From: an uncultured Alistipes sp.
GTDB lineage: Bacteria; Bacteroidota; Bacteroidia; Bacteroidales; Rikenellaceae
DNA: 64,000 nucleotides
Assembly: GCA_900769405.1 (NCBI GenBank)
Contig: CAAGGL010000031.1
Span: 124,001 to 188,000, forward strand
Direction: 5' to 3'
The notes under the pieces are model-generated. The model was not told where the DNA came from, did no database searches, and saw only the letters and a list, made by a program, of their open reading frames with translations. The position numbers and the translations under genes are program-made. The stretch's first letter is position 1. The number at the start of each line of letters is the position of its first letter. Shown in pieces: positions 42,531 to 50,928 of this stretch.

Positions 42531-43394
42531 TTAGAATACGATGTAACTTTCCGGATCGACGGGCTTGCCATCGCTCCAAATCTCGAATTGTAACAGTCGC
42601 GGGGTGTTGCCCTCGTCGGTAGCTTCGGCGCTGTAACCGACGATCTGTCCTGCGGTCAGTTTCTGTCCCACCTCGACCAGCGATTGTGCCATATTGCGGT
42701 AGAATGAGATCAGACCGCCCATATGCTGCACCTCTACCAGATAGCCGTCATCGGGCGACCACGTTGTGAGGATCACCGTACCCTCGCCGATAGCCACCAC
42801 CTGCGTATCGGAGGTCGGAGCTATGCTGACGCCCATCGAGCCCGAGCGCGGACTGAACTCATTGACGATCACGCCACCCGCTAACGGTGCGATCAACTCC
42901 ATTGACTCGCGCACGCTGCGGCGGCTCGATGCCTGATTGGCGATCGAATAGTCGCCATCGCCCTCGATCTGCGAGCGGAGAATCGAATCCTCGACCGAAG
43001 GCATCACGATCGATTTGTCGGTCGTCGATTGGTTTTGGTCGGTCAGACTGCGCATAACGGGTGTTTTGCCCTCCATAATCAGGGCGATGTTGTCGCTATA
43101 CACCTTCATTTGGCTCAGCTGACGCTCCATCGAATCGAGTCGCACGATATTTTCGAGCAGTATGGTTCGGGTGCGGTTACCCTGATAACCGGGCAGAAAT
43201 TCGAGCAGCGGTGTGTATGCCACCGACGAAAGAATAACGATAAAGAGCACCAGCGCCAACGCCAGAAAACCCGCCACGATACTCAGCGGTGAGATGTACA
43301 TATACCACATCTCGCGGTTGTCGCGCTCGTCGCGGAGCGAGAGACGGTGTTTGCGCCAGAGGTTTGAGATTTTATCTTTCCAAGAGGCTTTCAT
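42531..43394 (-). CDS. Membrane-anchored M23/LytM-like protein lacking zinc ligands
   Basis: This 287-residue protein has a cytoplasmic N-tail, one membrane helix (about 35-57), a coiled-coil stretch (about 80-105) and a LytM-like domain (about 165-287). Active M23 enzymes need HxxxD and HxH motifs. Here the first site reads SPRSGSMGVSIAP and the last reads LLQFEIWSDGKPVDP, where LHFE would be expected. The fold is kept but the metal site is lost, so it probably regulates an amidase or binds peptidoglycan, like EnvC or NlpD (inference). It heads the operon with dxr and rseP, behind a -7 box at 43427-43420. Confidence 0.85.
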   Translation of the reverse strand: MKASWKDKISNLWRKHRLSLRDERDNREMWYMYISPLSIVAGFLALALVLFIVILSSVAYTPLLEFLPGYQGNRTRTILLENIVRLDSMERQLSQMKVYSDNIALIMEGKTPVMRSLTDQNQSTTDKSIVMPSVEDSILRSQIEGDGDYSIANQASSRRSVRESMELIAPLAGGVIVNEFSPRSGSMGVSIAPTSDTQVVAIGEGTVILTTWSPDDGYLVEVQHMGGLISFYRNMAQSLVEVGQKLTAGQIVGYSAEATDEGNTPRLLQFEIWSDGKPVDPESYIVF

Positions 43395-43419
43395 ATCAAA
43401 ACATAGTTATTTGAATTTA

Positions 43420-43427
43420 CAAAGATA
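43420..43427 (-). promoter_or_regulatory. -7 element of the M23-dxr-rseP operon
   Basis: The minus strand reads TATCTTTG, an exact -7 match 26 bases before the ATG at 43394. Confidence 0.55.
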
Positions 43428-43479
43428 GCGATTTTGTTCATACGTGCGTCACGCACGCGCCTAAATTTTGGCGCTTAAT

Positions 43480-43511
43480 GTTGTCTATAACGGAAAAAGC
43501 CCATATATTTG
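43480..43511 (+). promoter_or_regulatory. Promoter of the mutarotase-like gene
   Basis: GTTG (43480-43483) is followed after 20 bases by TATATTTG (43504-43511). It lies 24 bases before the GTG start. Confidence 0.65.
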
Positions 43512-43534
43512 TTGTTCATTAACGAACGAATATA

Positions 43535-44578
43535 GTGGAAATCGAACAAAATATCTGGGGTTTCTCACCCGAAGGCGAGGGCGGACTGCTCTACACGATG
43601 CGCAATGCGTCGGGTGGTGAGGTGTTGCTGACCAATGCAGGTGCGGCACTTGTGGGTGTGCGACTGCCGAATGGTGACGGCACACTGACCAATGTTGTGG
43701 CGGGCTACGGCTCGTTTGCCGAGTATATCGACGATACGGTCGGAATGGGTAAGATCATTGGTCGCACGAGTGGCGTGATTTCGCGTGGTCGTTTGATGAT
43801 CGACGGGCAGACGACGCGCCTGGCGGTGAATCGCTCTCCGCACCATGTCGATGGTGGTCGCAAGGGCTTCGGCGCGCGTATGTGGGAGGCCCGCACGGAG
43901 GTCAATCGTGTGGTATTTGCGCTGGATAGCGTGGCGGGTGACGAAGGCTATCCCGCGGGTTTGCGAACGGAGGTTATCTACGATTGGGACGATGATAATC
44001 GTTTGGAAATTACCGTCGTAGCTCAGGCTGATGGTGCGACGCCGATCGATATTACGGCGGCGCCGATGTTCGATCTCTCGGGCGAATTTACTCCCTCGTC
44101 GGTTGCTCGCCACCGCTTGCAGGTCAATGCGTCGCGATATGTGGCGATGCGTGGCGATAATGTTCCGACGGGCGAGCTGCCGACGGCCGAGGATACCGAT
44201 CTCGATTTCCGTTCGGAGCGCGCGGTGGGCGACTTGGATACCTTCGACGGGCTGATTGGCGAGCGCGGAGGCTTGGATCATTGGCTGGTGGTCGATGGTT
44301 GGCAGCGTTCGATTCTGGCTAAGGTGGCGACGCTCACCGATCCGCAGTCGGGTCGCACGATGAATGTCTATTCGTCGCAACCTGCACTGCACCTCGACTC
44401 GGCCAATGCGATGAGTGGCAGTGGCGCACAACGCGATGAGCGCGAGTATGAGGATCACTCGGCCATTGCACTGCACTGTATGGCTCTGCCTGATGCGGTG
44501 AATCAACCTGATTTCCCGTCGATTGTGATGCAGGCTGGCGAGCTCTACGTTCAAAAAACGGTCTATGAATTTCTCTAA
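43535..44578 (+). CDS. Aldose-1-epimerase (GalM-like) fold protein with altered active site
   Basis: This 347-residue protein starts at a GTG just behind a good promoter. The family outline is clear: GRTSGVISRGRLMI (about 76-89), NRSPHHVDGGRKGF (about 99-112), DHWLVVDG, and the ending ALPDAVNQPDFPSI with VQKTVYEF. Two catalytic residues are missing. The usual TNHxYFNL region reads ITAAPMFDLSG, without the acid His, and the usual ALExQ region reads ALHCMALPD, without the base Glu. It may have lost mutarotase activity or act on another sugar. The phosphodiesterase gene starts four bases after it. Confidence 0.8.
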   Translation: MEIEQNIWGFSPEGEGGLLYTMRNASGGEVLLTNAGAALVGVRLPNGDGTLTNVVAGYGSFAEYIDDTVGMGKIIGRTSGVISRGRLMIDGQTTRLAVNRSPHHVDGGRKGFGARMWEARTEVNRVVFALDSVAGDEGYPAGLRTEVIYDWDDDNRLEITVVAQADGATPIDITAAPMFDLSGEFTPSSVARHRLQVNASRYVAMRGDNVPTGELPTAEDTDLDFRSERAVGDLDTFDGLIGERGGLDHWLVVDGWQRSILAKVATLTDPQSGRTMNVYSSQPALHLDSANAMSGSGAQRDEREYEDHSAIALHCMALPDAVNQPDFPSIVMQAGELYVQKTVYEFL

Positions 44579-44581
44579 ACG

Positions 44582-45073
44582 ATGCGACGCATAGGTCTAA
44601 TCTCGGATACTCACAACACATTCGACGATACGCTGCGCGACTTCCTGCGCGATGTTGATGAGGTGTGGCACGCGGGCGATATCGGCTCGTTGGCTCTGGC
44701 TGACGAGATCGCTGCGTTCAAGCCCCTGCGTGCGGTCTATGGCAATATCGACGACCACGAGGTGCGCCGCACCTATCCCGAGGTTGCGGTCTTCGATGTC
44801 GAGGGTTTCCGCGTGCTGATGACCCATATCGGCGGCTATCCCGACCACTACGATCGTCGAGCGTTGGCTCATATCTACCAGACCCGACCGACGATATTTG
44901 TTGCGGGACATTCGCATATTTTGAAGGTGATCTACGATAAGCGTTTTTCGCTGTTGCATCTCAACCCTGGTGCGGCGGGACGCTATGGTTTTCATAAGGT
45001 TCGCACAGCGTTGCGCTTTACGCTCGACGGGGGCGATATTCGCGATATGGAGATTGGCGAGTGGCCGCGCTAA
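44582..45073 (+). CDS. YfcE/MJ0936-type metallophosphodiesterase
   Basis: This 163-residue protein carries the four blocks of the small calcineurin-like phosphodiesterases: LISDTHN (6-12), HAGDIG (about 30), YGNIDDHE (about 58) and VAGHSHI (about 105), with LLHLNPGA near the C-terminus. It is cytosolic and single-domain. Members hydrolyse phosphodiesters in vitro, with the natural substrate usually unknown. It is co-directional with and tightly spaced to the mutarotase-like gene, so the two are probably one transcript. Confidence 0.92.
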   Translation: MRRIGLISDTHNTFDDTLRDFLRDVDEVWHAGDIGSLALADEIAAFKPLRAVYGNIDDHEVRRTYPEVAVFDVEGFRVLMTHIGGYPDHYDRRALAHIYQTRPTIFVAGHSHILKVIYDKRFSLLHLNPGAAGRYGFHKVRTALRFTLDGGDIRDMEIGEWPR

Positions 45074-45157
45074 AATTACAATACAATATTTGTACTGTCG
45101 CCTGCGTTATATGTGTGCCGAGCAGATCGGCATAACATTAAACCTAATACAGACAGT

Positions 45158-45628
45158 ATGAATTTCAGACCTACCTTAACTCTGGGATCCATCATTGCCA
45201 GAGCGGCCTTCACAGCCGAGAAGAATGATTTTGCTAACCATCTGATTGATCGTTTATTGCTGCTTGCAATCAGCGAGTCGGGCAGTCACGCCGCGCGCCT
45301 CTTGCAGTCGCTTGCGGGCGAGGCGGCGACGGCTCTGTTGCGTACCCAAATCGAGCGCGAATTGAGTGATGTGGAGTTTGTTTCAAACTCCGAAAACGCA
45401 AATATTCGCAGTGCCTTTTTTGCGAAAATTTACGATCGCCTTGCCTCTGTTTCGGTCGTCGGCGAGCCTAATAATACGGGCCATATTTTGCTGCTTGCGG
45501 CGGCCGATCCGACGACGATCTCGGCCGAACTTCTGCAACGCAACAATATCGACTATCAGAGGCTGCTTGCCGCAATGGGAACGCTCTCGGTCGATGAGGA
45601 TCGCTACCTCGATTTGAGTCTGCAATAG
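45158..45628 (+). CDS. Stand-alone Clp N-terminal-domain protein
   Basis: This 156-residue protein appears to contain two Clp-N-type helical repeats and nothing else. The first is TLGSIIARAAFTAEKND through HLIDRLLLLAISESGSHAARLLQSLAG. The second is NTGHILLLAAADPTTISAELLQRNNID. In ClpA/ClpC this domain binds adaptors and substrates. Here no AAA+ module follows, so it may act as an adaptor or decoy (inference). The ATG at 45158 is used because 45113 falls in non-family sequence. The assignment is by pattern only. Confidence 0.6.
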   Translation: MNFRPTLTLGSIIARAAFTAEKNDFANHLIDRLLLLAISESGSHAARLLQSLAGEAATALLRTQIERELSDVEFVSNSENANIRSAFFAKIYDRLASVSVVGEPNNTGHILLLAAADPTTISAELLQRNNIDYQRLLAAMGTLSVDEDRYLDLSLQ

Positions 45629-45779
45629 CCTCTTGTCCGCCCTCGGTGCCACCCATTTTCTCGCGCGCGGAGAAAAAATGTGTATAATATAGCGATGATT
45701 CGGAAAATTTTGACGATATTTGCAGTTCAATCAAATGCGAATACAAAAACAATAAAAATATAAAAACAAGAAACTCACT

Positions 45780-47174
45780 ATGTTAAGCGGAGGAAGAACC
45801 AAAATTGCGGATTTGCTCAAATCCGATCAGCGCGACATCGACGTCGTAGCAAAAGGCTGGGTGCGCACCAAGCGCGGTAACAAAAACGTGGCATTCATCG
45901 CACTGAACGATGGCTCGTGCGTGGCAAATATTCAGATCGTAGCCGACGTGGCTAAGTTCGATGAGCAGCTGTTGAAGGATATCACTACGGGTGCTTGTCT
46001 GCGTGTTGCAGGTCGCCTGGTTGAGTCGGTTGGCTCGGGTCAGCCCGTTGAGATTCAGGCTTCGGAGATCGAGATCTACGGTAAGGCCGATTCGACTTAT
46101 CCCTTGCAGAAGAAGGGTCACTCGCTCGAATTCTTGCGCGAGATCGCTTACCTGCGTCCCCGTACCAACACCTTCGGTGCAATTCTGCGTATCCGCCACG
46201 CAATGGCTTACGCAATCCATAAGTATTTCAACGACAGAGGTTTCTACTATCTGCATACGCCGCTGATCACAGGTTCGGACTGCGAGGGTGCAGGCGCAAT
46301 GTTCAACGTAACCACAATGGATCTGAACAACATTCCTCGTAACGAGGAGGGTGCAGTGGACTACTCGCAGGACTTCTTCGGTAAGCCTTGCAACCTGACC
46401 GTTTCGGGTCAGTTGGAGGGTGAGCTGGGTGCTCTGTCGATGGGTCAGATCTACACCTTCGGTCCCACCTTCCGTGCCGAGAATTCGAACACTCCGCGCC
46501 ACTTGGCCGAGTTCTGGATGATCGAGCCCGAGGTTGCGTTCTACGATCTGAATGACAATATGGAGTTCGCTGAGGATTTCTTGAAGTACCTGATCCGCTA
46601 TGCGTTGGAGAACTGCAAGGAGGACTTGGAGTTTATGAACAAGATGTGGGACAACGAATTGTTGGAGCGTCTGAACTTTGTTGTTGAGAACGACTTCAAG
46701 CGTTTGGACTACACCGAGGGTATCGAGATCTTGAAGGCAAGCGGCCAGAAGTTCGAGTTCCCCGTTGAGTGGGGTTGCGACTTGCAGAGCGAGCACGAGC
46801 GCTACCTGGTTGAGAAGCACTTCAAGCGTCCCGTGATACTGATCAACTACCCGAAGGAGATCAAGGCATTCTATATGAAGCAGAACGAAGATGGTCGCAC
46901 GGTACGCGCAATGGACGTTCTGTTCCCGAAAATCGGCGAGATTATCGGTGGTTCGGAGCGTGAGGCCGATTATGGCAAACTTCGTGCAAGAATCGAGGAA
47001 CTTGGTATGAACGAGAAGGATGTATGGTGGTACCTCGACACTCGTCGTTGGGGTTCGGCACCTCACAGCGGTTTTGGTTTGGGCTTCGAGCGTCTGCTGT
47101 TGTTCGTAACGGGTATGGCCAATATCCGTGACGTGATTCCCTTCCCGCGCACGCCGAAGAACGCCGAGTTCTAA
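45780..47174 (+). CDS. asnS: Asparaginyl-tRNA synthetase
   Basis: This 464-residue protein has an N-terminal OB-fold anticodon-binding domain (about 15-105; [18 protein letters not shown]) and a class IIb catalytic domain. Motif 2 appears around [19 protein letters not shown], and motif 3 as [15 protein letters not shown]. The AENSNT sequence in motif 2 is typical of AsnRS rather than AspRS. It charges tRNA-Asn. A hairpin follows at 47200-47236. Confidence 0.96.
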   Translation: MLSGGRTKIADLLKSDQRDIDVVAKGWVRTKRGNKNVAFIALNDGSCVANIQIVADVAKFDEQLLKDITTGACLRVAGRLVESVGSGQPVEIQASEIEIYGKADSTYPLQKKGHSLEFLREIAYLRPRTNTFGAILRIRHAMAYAIHKYFNDRGFYYLHTPLITGSDCEGAGAMFNVTTMDLNNIPRNEEGAVDYSQDFFGKPCNLTVSGQLEGELGALSMGQIYTFGPTFRAENSNTPRHLAEFWMIEPEVAFYDLNDNMEFAEDFLKYLIRYALENCKEDLEFMNKMWDNELLERLNFVVENDFKRLDYTEGIEILKASGQKFEFPVEWGCDLQSEHERYLVEKHFKRPVILINYPKEIKAFYMKQNEDGRTVRAMDVLFPKIGEIIGGSEREADYGKLRARIEELGMNEKDVWWYLDTRRWGSAPHSGFGLGFERLLLFVTGMANIRDVIPFPRTPKNAEF

Positions 47175-47199
47175 CAGATAGCGAACAAACAAACGATCG

Positions 47200-47236
47200 A
47201 GATTGTGCGCTGCGCGTTAGGCGTGGCGCACAATCT
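47200..47236 (+). terminator. Terminator hairpin after asnS
   Basis: AGATTGTGCGC (47200-47210) and GCGCACAATCT (47226-47236) form a perfect eleven-pair stem followed by GTTCTACTT, a weak T-tract. Confidence 0.7.
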
Positions 47237-47316
47237 GTTCTACTTACCGAAATCGAAAGCGAAGAGACCCCGTAACTAATTGGTTGTAAAATTATTTAGA
47301 AACAAGGTCTTACACT

Positions 47317-48741
47317 ATGTCACACATTAATCAACGACAGGTTCAAACCCTGCAACAGAAACTTTCGCCGCAGCAGATCCAGATGATCAAACTCTTGGAG
47401 TTGCCGACGGCGCAGCTCGATTCGCGCATCAAGGAGGAGATCGAATCGAACATAGTTCTCGAAGAGCAGGAGCCCGAGCAGACTGACGAAGAGCAGCCTG
47501 CACGCATCTCTGTCGAAGAGTATCTGAAAGAGGACGACACGCCATCGTACAAAGCGCATATCAACAACCGCTCGAAGGACGACAAACAGCGTCCGGTTTA
47601 TATCACGGGTGGTCGTTCGTTGCAGGAGTCGCTCATCGAGCAGTTGGGCTTCCGCAGTTTGTCGCAGCGCGAGATGACGTTGGCGCGCTACCTTGTCGGC
47701 AGTCTTGACGAAGATGGATACCTGCGCCGCGATATGGAGGCGATCAGTGACGATTTGGCTTTCACGGTGGGTGTTGAGGCCTCGATCGAGGAGTTGGAGC
47801 GACTGCTCGCGGTGATTCAGGATTTGGAGCCCGCGGGTATCGGAGCGCGCTCGTTGCAGGAGTGCTTGTTGTTGCAGATCAATCAGATGCCGATGACTTC
47901 GCGTGCTCGTCGCACGGCGCGTAAGATTCTGGCGGAGCATTTCGATGAGTTCGTCAAGAAGCACTACGAGAAGCTGATTTCGCGTATGCATATCAGCGAG
48001 GACGAATTCCGCGAGGCGGCGGCCGAGATCCGTCGTTTGTCGCCGCGCCCCGGTGGTAGTTTTAGCGAGGGTACGGGCGATGCAGCGCCATATATCATTC
48101 CCGATTTTTTGCTCGATTATCAGAATGGCAAGTTCGATCTGCAATTCAACTCGTATAATGTGCCCGAGTTGAGGGTCAATCGCCGCTATGTGGAGATGAT
48201 GCGCGAGATGGCGTCGCCCGATGGCAAGGTGAGCGAGGAGAATCGTGAGGCGGTGCAGTTTGTCAAGAGCAAGATCGACTCGGCCAAGTGGTTTATCTCG
48301 GCAATCAAGCAGCGTCACGATACACTGATGCAGACGATGCGCGAGATTTTGGACTACCAGCAGGAGTACTTCAAGGATGGCGACAAGAGTTGCCTGCGCC
48401 CGATGATCCTCAAAGATATCGCCGATCGCACGGGATTGGACGTATCGACCATTTCGCGTGTGGTGAATAGTAAATATGTGCAGACCCATTTCGGGGTTTT
48501 GTCGCTCAAATCGCTCTTTTCGGAGGCGATGCAGACCGAGAGTGGCGAGGAGGTTTCGAGCCACGAGATCAAACAGATTTTGCAGGAGTGCATAGCCGAG
48601 GAGGACAAGCGCAAACCGCTGACCGATGAGGTGCTGATGGATATTTTGAATGCGAAGGGTTACCGCATTGCGCGTCGCACGGTGGCTAAGTATCGCGAGA
48701 TGTTGGATATTCCAGTGGCACGTCTGCGCAAACAGATTTAA
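47317..48741 (+). CDS. rpoN: RNA polymerase sigma-54 factor
   Basis: This 474-residue protein has the three-part sigma-54 layout. The Gln/Leu-rich activator-binding region is at 1-50 (LQQKLSPQQIQMIKLLELP), an acidic linker at about 50-90, the core-binding domain at about 100-250, and the C-terminal DNA-binding domain with the RpoN box ARRTVAKYRE near residue 455. It directs polymerase to -24/-12 promoters and needs an enhancer-binding ATPase, none of which is encoded in this window. The PAP2-like gene starts nine bases later. Confidence 0.96.
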   Translation: MSHINQRQVQTLQQKLSPQQIQMIKLLELPTAQLDSRIKEEIESNIVLEEQEPEQTDEEQPARISVEEYLKEDDTPSYKAHINNRSKDDKQRPVYITGGRSLQESLIEQLGFRSLSQREMTLARYLVGSLDEDGYLRRDMEAISDDLAFTVGVEASIEELERLLAVIQDLEPAGIGARSLQECLLLQINQMPMTSRARRTARKILAEHFDEFVKKHYEKLISRMHISEDEFREAAAEIRRLSPRPGGSFSEGTGDAAPYIIPDFLLDYQNGKFDLQFNSYNVPELRVNRRYVEMMREMASPDGKVSEENREAVQFVKSKIDSAKWFISAIKQRHDTLMQTMREILDYQQEYFKDGDKSCLRPMILKDIADRTGLDVSTISRVVNSKYVQTHFGVLSLKSLFSEAMQTESGEEVSSHEIKQILQECIAEEDKRKPLTDEVLMDILNAKGYRIARRTVAKYREMLDIPVARLRKQI

Positions 48742-48750
48742 CGAATCAAA

Positions 48751-49431
48751 ATGGTTGAACAGAATCAAATAGATACCGAACAGATCCCGGCAGAGGAGCC
48801 GTCGATCGCCAACGATCCGTCGTGGCAGACTCGTCTGTCGCGCGCGCTGTCGTGGGTGTTGCATCCGTTCGTGGTGCCACTCTATGTGATTGCGTTTATG
48901 TTGCTGACAGACGGCTTTTTGTCGCGCCTGCCGTCATCGGTGAAGAGCTATTTGGCGTGGGTGGTGATGTTGTACGCCGCTATTGTACCGATGCTCTCGA
49001 TCGCCTTTATGCGAGCGCTGGGACTGCTCAAAAATCTCGGACTTCATACGCAACGATCGCGCCTGCTGCCGTTGGTGGTGGGTGTTGTCAGCTATCTGCT
49101 GTGCGCCGTTACGTTATCGGATGTGGCGGTTGCGACGCTGGTGCGTAAGTTTGTCTTGGCGGCGGCTTGTTGCGAGATGCTGGCGCTGGTCGTGACTCCG
49201 TTTTGGAAGATCAGCCTGCACTCGATATGTATGGGTGGCGTTACGGCGATGTTCACTCTGTTGAGTGTGGCGGGTGCAGGACAGCACTTCTGGGCGTTGG
49301 TTGCGACGATACTGCTGTCGGGTGCGCTGGCGTCGGCGCGACTGCACCTCGGCTCGCATAATCCGTGGCAGGTAGCTGCGGGATACTTCGGCGGACTTGC
49401 GGTGGCAATGTTAGCGATGATATATTTATAA
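48751..49431 (+). CDS. PAP2-like polytopic membrane protein
   Basis: This 226-residue protein has an acidic N-terminal tail (1-30) and about six membrane helices. FWKISLHSICMGGVTA and SARLHLGSHNPWQVAAGYFGG resemble the second and third PAP2 phosphatase motifs (SxH and R-x5-H-x3-D regions), but the first motif KxxxxxxRP is not evident and the aspartate after the final His is absent. A lipid phosphatase or a non-catalytic relative are both possible. It follows rpoN by nine bases, probably in one transcript. Confidence 0.65.
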   Translation: MVEQNQIDTEQIPAEEPSIANDPSWQTRLSRALSWVLHPFVVPLYVIAFMLLTDGFLSRLPSSVKSYLAWVVMLYAAIVPMLSIAFMRALGLLKNLGLHTQRSRLLPLVVGVVSYLLCAVTLSDVAVATLVRKFVLAAACCEMLALVVTPFWKISLHSICMGGVTAMFTLLSVAGAGQHFWALVATILLSGALASARLHLGSHNPWQVAAGYFGGLAVAMLAMIYL

Positions 49432-49457
49432 ATATAGGTAACAACCTCGAACAAAAA

Positions 49458-49491
49458 CGACGGCCAATCCTCAGTAGTGGATTGGCCGTCG
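49458..49491. terminator. Bidirectional terminator
   Basis: CGACGGCCAATCC (49458-49470) and GGATTGGCCGTCG (49479-49491) form a perfect 13-pair stem. Reading leftward it is followed by TTTTTGTT. It serves the DEAD-box operon and possibly the rpoN unit. Confidence 0.9.
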
Positions 49492-49493
49492 CT

Positions 49494-50897
49494 CTATTCT
49501 TGCGAAGGTGTGGTCGCGGGTTTGCGACGATGATTGCGCCCGCCACGATGACGACGACGCTTCTTGTTGCCCTCGGCTTGTTGCGGAGCTGCACCCTCGG
49601 TCTTGGGTGTATTGTCGGTCTGTGGTGCGCTCTTCTTGACCTCGCTGCGAGGTTTGTCGCTACGACCTGCGCCGCGCTTTGCACCGCCACGACGACCACC
49701 GCGTCCGCGACCCGAACGACCTCGACCCTTATGGTCGAACGCTTCGGGGGTGTATGCAGGACCCTCGCCAACCGATTCGGGCAGGGGAGTCTTCTCGACC
49801 TCGCGCTCCATAAACTTTTCGATACGGTGGAACTTGCCCTGCTCCTCCTGGCAGACGAGCGTAACGGCCGCACCCGTAGCTGCCGCGCGAGCCGTACGAC
49901 CGATGCGGTGGATATAATCTTCGGGATCGTGCGGCACGTCATAATTGACCACCAGACCGATATCCTCGATGTCGATACCTCGTGCAACGATGTCGGTTGC
50001 AACCAGAATATCGACTTTGTTGTTCTTGAAATTGAGAATCACCTCCTCGCGCTGCGACTGCTCCAAATCGGAGTGCATCGCCGCGACGTTGAACTTCATA
50101 CGTTTCAAAACGTGCGCCAACTCCTTGGTCTTCAATTTCGACGACGAGAAGATGATTGTTTTGGTATCTTTCGGCTGGGCGAACATCTCGCGTATGATGC
50201 CCAATTTCTGGCTTTCGTAGCAGATGTAGGCTGACTGCGAAATCGCCTCGTTGGGTTTCGATACGGCGATCGTAACCTCGGCGGGATCGTTCAAAATCGT
50301 GCGTGCCAGCTCGCGGATCTTCGGCGGGAGCGTTGCCGAGAACATAATCGTCTGACGCTCCTTGGGCAGGTACGAGATGATCTTCATAATGTCGTCGCTG
50401 AAACCCATATCGAGCATACGGTCGGCCTCGTCGAGGATCAGACACTCGACGTGCGACAGATCGACACCGCTATTTGTCAGGTGGGCGATCAATCGACCGG
50501 GGGTGGCAATCACCACGTCGGCACCCATCAGCATACCGCGCTTCTGTACCTCCCAGCCCTTGCCGTCGCCACCGCCATAAACGACGGTTGTCGATACGGG
50601 CAGGAAGTACGAGAATCCCTGAAACTGCATATCGATCTGCTGCGCCAGCTCGCGCGTGGGAACGATGATGAGCGACTTGACCACATTGTCGGGGTTGCCC
50701 TCGATCGTAAGGCGGTTGAGCAACGGCAGAGTATAGGCAGCGGTTTTGCCCGTACCCGTCTGTGCGCAACCGATAATATCGCGTCCCGAGAGTATCACGG
50801 GTATGGTGTGCTCCTGAACGGGCGTCATCTCGACGAAGTTCATTGCGTCCAAACCATCGAATACTTCGGGTTCAAGTTCTAATTCCGAAAATTTCAT
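49494..50897 (-). CDS. DEAD-box RNA helicase (RhlE-like)
   Basis: This 467-residue protein has the full set of DEAD-box motifs: Q-motif with MTPVQEHTIP, AQTGTGKT, PTRELAQQ, DEADRMLD, SATLPP and HRIGRTAR. After about residue 385 comes a low-complexity basic tail rich in Gly, Arg and Lys (GRGRSGRGRGGRRGGAKRG, ending RGGRNHRRKPATT) that should bind RNA non-specifically. Such helicases act in ribosome assembly, RNA decay and cold response. It is the last gene of a YitT-miaB-helicase run; the stop lies two bases from the terminator stem. Confidence 0.94.
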   Translation of the reverse strand: MKFSELELEPEVFDGLDAMNFVEMTPVQEHTIPVILSGRDIIGCAQTGTGKTAAYTLPLLNRLTIEGNPDNVVKSLIIVPTRELAQQIDMQFQGFSYFLPVSTTVVYGGGDGKGWEVQKRGMLMGADVVIATPGRLIAHLTNSGVDLSHVECLILDEADRMLDMGFSDDIMKIISYLPKERQTIMFSATLPPKIRELARTILNDPAEVTIAVSKPNEAISQSAYICYESQKLGIIREMFAQPKDTKTIIFSSSKLKTKELAHVLKRMKFNVAAMHSDLEQSQREEVILNFKNNKVDILVATDIVARGIDIEDIGLVVNYDVPHDPEDYIHRIGRTARAAATGAAVTLVCQEEQGKFHRIEKFMEREVEKTPLPESVGEGPAYTPEAFDHKGRGRSGRGRGGRRGGAKRGAGRSDKPRSEVKKSAPQTDNTPKTEGAAPQQAEGNKKRRRHRGGRNHRRKPATTPSQE

Positions 50898-50928
50898 TGG
50901 GTGTTAGTTCTTCATTTTTCAAAAAAAA

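Noticed and set aside
45783..48864. Long antisense frames opposite asnS and rpoN
   Set aside because: Codon-bias shadows; no promoter, no recognisable domain, and the sense genes are unambiguous.
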